Origin: an uncultured Pseudomonadota bacterium
GTDB lineage: Bacteria; Myxococcota; UBA796
Length of the DNA: 5,888 bases
Assembly (NCBI GenBank): GCA_913040875.1
Contig: CAJWHX010000235.1
Coordinates: forward strand, 1 to 5,888
Direction: 5' to 3'
A program made the position numbers and the translations under genes. The notes below the pieces were generated by a model. The model ran no database searches. It had not been told where the DNA came from and saw nothing but the letters and a program-made list of their open reading frames with translations. Shown here piece by piece: positions 3,393 to 5,888 of this stretch (its first letter is position 1; every line of letters begins with the position of its first letter).

Positions 3393-5888
3393 ATGGAACA
3401 TTCAGTGATACACAAGTGGACACTAGAAAATCAACGAAACTGGAAATCTCGCTTAAAACGGCTGATTAAGGACTCGCGTCAAACACAGGCTGAAGTGGCC
3501 CGAGAAATGGCAAGGCTTGTCGGAGAGATGGAACAGACTGTAGTCTCTGAGAATGCTTTTGTGGCTCCACTCTCGAGATTTGTCAATGCCAAGGGCAATG
3601 AGATCGACCGATGGTTTGAACAAGAAGACTCTCGCCTTGCTCCGTTGACAAAAGCTCTAGGCTTAGAGTCAACGGCTGTGTTGGTCCGACTCCGCAAAGA
3701 ATTCTTGTTTGGTGAAGGTGAATATCCCGTGCATCCTCTATTTCCAACGGTTGAGTGGATGTTTGATTGGACTGTAGAGGGTCAGTTTCCGGCAGAAGGT
3801 ACTACCTTAATCGGTAGTTGTGATTTGACTCACAGGTTGATAACCCGTCAAACACCCGAGATTAAAATTTCGCTTCACACGCATTTCAGCAATGTTGATA
3901 GACCAAAATGGAACGATGTTTGTCGTCAATTGTCGCCGCATTTGTCGCCAATGCAGATTCAGAGAATGGAGTGGTTACCGATTCATCTTTGGTCAAATAT
4001 GGGACTTCAATTTACAGCATCTTTGAATGTACTGTATACATTGCTTTATCGCGATGTCTGTTGGTCTGGAGGTCAGTTGGTAAGAGATTGGGCTCGAATT
4101 GTTCAAGAAGACTGGGTGGAACGGCATATTGTACAACCTTGTGCTCAGACCTTTCACCTATCAGAAGAACAGGGCGTCATTGTATGGTCCGTCATTCAAA
4201 GCACTCTAAATCGATCCTCATCCGAACAACTGACTGTAGCACTACGAAATGAACTGAGCTCGTCCACCGAAACGGATTTTGATCCAATATGGGCGTCGGA
4301 TTTACAGTCTTCTGAACCTTCTGTGGTGCAAAATGCCATAGAACAAATTGAAGACTGGGTATCACAGGTGCCGAGCGAGAAAATGGTTCGGTATTTAAAT
4401 GATCTAAGAATCTTAACTGTTGTACAGGAGCGATTGACTTTGAAATACCCAATTGATGCATGTTGTATGACTAGATTGGTTCTTCAGTCTCCAAGTGTAG
4501 ACCCATACTACTCCATATGGTGGTCAGCATTATGGTGGTCTATACAGGCGAACGACTGGATGAGTATTCATTCGGTATTGGCAGACTTGGATGTATGGGA
4601 GTCGAGCAGTGCCTTGTGTTTTGTATTGAGTGAAGTGGAAGAGTCATGCTTGAAGGTGAATAAAGATGGCGTCTCTATTGGAGTTACGACTTGGACGGTT
4701 GTAGAGGTTCAGCAGGCATACTCCTGTGTCCTGTTGAAGCAGTATTCTGGATTGTTTGAGTTGATGACGTTATTCGGCGGGTATTCTCTGCTGGATCGCA
4801 TTCATTGCTTGTCCAGACGTCTATTTGACTGCTTGCCGTTATGGTCTGGTTGGACGGATGTCATTCAAGTCTTGAACTGGTCATTTGCAATGGCTCAACC
4901 ACAGCCACTGGTCTACTGGTCTCCATATCAGGTTTCAATGGGTACGATGAAAGGCTGGTCGAATCTACAATCTCAAGTGGCTATTCCATTGTGGACAGTA
5001 CTGGAGATGCACGCTCAAAAGGGCTCTGCAGAGTCAGCAAAACTATTGGCTCAAGGTGATGGCTTGGGGAGTGATATATGGATGTCGGTTCCTGTAGAAG
5101 TCCGTTTGTCTTGGCTATCTAAGGTACCTCCTTCACGTAAAAAGTTGTATTTGTTTCAGACTATGCTCGTGGATTATTGGCAACAGCCTCATCCTCAAAT
5201 TGAGTTTGTGTTGGATATCGGACGGGCGATTGGTTTTGATACAGTGTTGTCTTGGATGCAAGGGTGGGTCAATCCATTGTTTTTGGCTCAACAAGAGTCT
5301 GGATTGATTTTGGGACGGGTATCCTTTCAGTTTGCAGAGCATTTCAATCGAACAGATTTGATTGGTACTTGGACGCGTATGCTATGGAACTGGTTGAGAG
5401 ATAAAGACTCGATTCATGGTGGGTTTATTCGTTGGAATTCCCGTAGAGTCCCTATCGCTGATGATAAGATTGAAGTGTTGATAGCATCGGTATCTGAGCT
5501 GTTGGAACTTGGATTGACTTTACAACCACAACGAACACTTTTGAACCATGCTGTTCTTGAAGTGGATTCTCATCTGACACGGCTCTGTCCACCAGTTCAA
5601 TCCATGGCTTTGTCGAGAATTTTGCTTCGATGGAAACGGAATCAGTTGGTTAAAGGCGATGAATTTTTCCTTCAACATTGGTTGGATCAAACACCAAAGG
5701 TCGATTTGGAGGTGGAACGAGCCATATTGGACAATCCTCAGTTGCTCGATAAAACTTGGAGACTAGATACGGAGGGGGCTAGACGTTCAGAGATTGTTCG
5801 ATTGGCTGGTCTGATTAGACCGATACCGACTTGGGCTATAGCATTGGCCAATCGAGGCGTGATAGAGACTGGTTATTGGCCTGGATGG
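3393..5888 (+). CDS. large Trp-rich protein of unknown function with probable N-terminal Xre-like HTH (3' truncated by window)
   Basis: The frame is open for 832 codons and still open at the last base, so the protein is longer than seen. ATG 3393 is the first start after an in-frame TAG (3348-3350). It has no Shine-Dalgarno, only the T-tract of a hairpin, so a leaderless or reinitiating start is possible; GTG 3405, with GGAA 6 bases upstream, is an alternative. Residues about 17-100 look like an Xre/Cro-type DNA-binding domain: RLKRLIKDSRQT, then QAEVAREMA, a longer than usual linker, then APLSRFVNAKG, DRWFEQE and LAPLTKALGL. This is followed by HPLFPTVEW near 114-122. The remaining 700 residues hold no Walker A, nuclease, protease or kinase motif that I can find, and no clear membrane segments. 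They appear mostly alpha-helical and carry 42 Trp overall, about 5 %, several times the usual level, including the paired WWSALWWS at 376-383. I do not recognise the family. The reading frame is certain; the HTH is probable. Confidence 0.85.
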   Translation, partial: MEHSVIHKWTLENQRNWKSRLKRLIKDSRQTQAEVAREMARLVGEMEQTVVSENAFVAPLSRFVNAKGNEIDRWFEQEDSRLAPLTKALGLESTAVLVRLRKEFLFGEGEYPVHPLFPTVEWMFDWTVEGQFPAEGTTLIGSCDLTHRLITRQTPEIKISLHTHFSNVDRPKWNDVCRQLSPHLSPMQIQRMEWLPIHLWSNMGLQFTASLNVLYTLLYRDVCWSGGQLVRDWARIVQEDWVERHIVQPCAQTFHLSEEQGVIVWSVIQSTLNRSSSEQLTVALRNELSSSTETDFDPIWASDLQSSEPSVVQNAIEQIEDWVSQVPSEKMVRYLNDLRILTVVQERLTLKYPIDACCMTRLVLQSPSVDPYYSIWWSALWWSIQANDWMSIHSVLADLDVWESSSALCFVLSEVEESCLKVNKDGVSIGVTTWTVVEVQQAYSCVLLKQYSGLFELMTLFGGYSLLDRIHCLSRRLFDCLPLWSGWTDVIQVLNWSFAMAQPQPLVYWSPYQVSMGTMKGWSNLQSQVAIPLWTVLEMHAQKGSAESAKLLAQGDGLGSDIWMSVPVEVRLSWLSKVPPSRKKLYLFQTMLVDYWQQPHPQIEFVLDIGRAIGFDTVLSWMQGWVNPLFLAQQESGLILGRVSFQFAEHFNRTDLIGTWTRMLWNWLRDKDSIHGGFIRWNSRRVPIADDKIEVLIASVSELLELGLTLQPQRTLLNHAVLEVDSHLTRLCPPVQSMALSRILLRWKRNQLVKGDEFFLQHWLDQTPKVDLEVERAILDNPQLLDKTWRLDTEGARRSEIVRLAGLIRPIPTWAIALANRGVIETGYWPGW

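Noticed and set aside
3795..3845. Search for a Walker A loop after the HTH in the large protein (around EGTTLIGSCDLTHRL, residues 135-149).
   Set aside because: There is no G-x-x-x-x-G-K-S/T pattern, so an NTPase call is not supported.
3908..4252. 114-codon + strand frame inside the large gene.
   Set aside because: It is a shadow of the 832-codon frame, with serine/cysteine-rich sequence and no ribosome binding site.
4192..4461. Minus-strand frames opposite the large gene (also at 3479-3697 and 5133-5342).
   Set aside because: They are short, antisense to an unbroken long frame, and lack start signals.

Overview
The window carries five genes, all on the + strand, and nothing convincing on the - strand. 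The base composition is moderate, and the genes belong to a bacterium, probably Gram-negative. The helicase tail and the patatin C-terminal layout look, from memory only, most like deltaproteobacterial or myxobacterial relatives. I could not test this, so treat the organism assignment as tentative.

Region 1 (1-3135) reads as one tightly packed gene run. It holds the 3' end of a Rad3/XPD/DinG-type DNA helicase (cut by the window start), a patatin-like phospholipase 19 bases downstream, a small DCC-family (YuxK-like) CxxC protein that overlaps the patatin gene by ATGA, and an ABC-2 permease of the polysaccharide/teichoic acid export type 33 bases further on. I see no terminator or clear promoter inside the run, so co-transcription is likely. 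Three of the four genes point towards membrane or envelope biology (lipid hydrolysis, thiol-redox, export), but no shared pathway can be shown from the sequence. No ATPase partner for the permease follows it.

Region 2 (3136-3392) is a 257-base intergenic stretch rich in structure. It contains an AT-only dyad over the permease stop, a strong ATTGCGCA dyad with a partial third copy, five copies of TTGAAGT, and a well-formed intrinsic-terminator-like hairpin whose T-tract ends one base before the next ATG. A 27-codon open frame (3301-3384) runs through that hairpin and stops 8 bases before the next start. The layout suggests either a terminator for the upstream run followed by a leaderless gene, or an attenuator-like leader.

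Region 3 (3393-5888) is one uninterrupted reading frame of 832 codons that runs off the window end without a stop. It encodes a large, tryptophan-rich protein (42 Trp in 832 residues) with a probable N-terminal Xre-like helix-turn-helix and no recognisable catalytic motif. I do not recognise the family. With its odd leader, it is the best candidate in this window for something undescribed.
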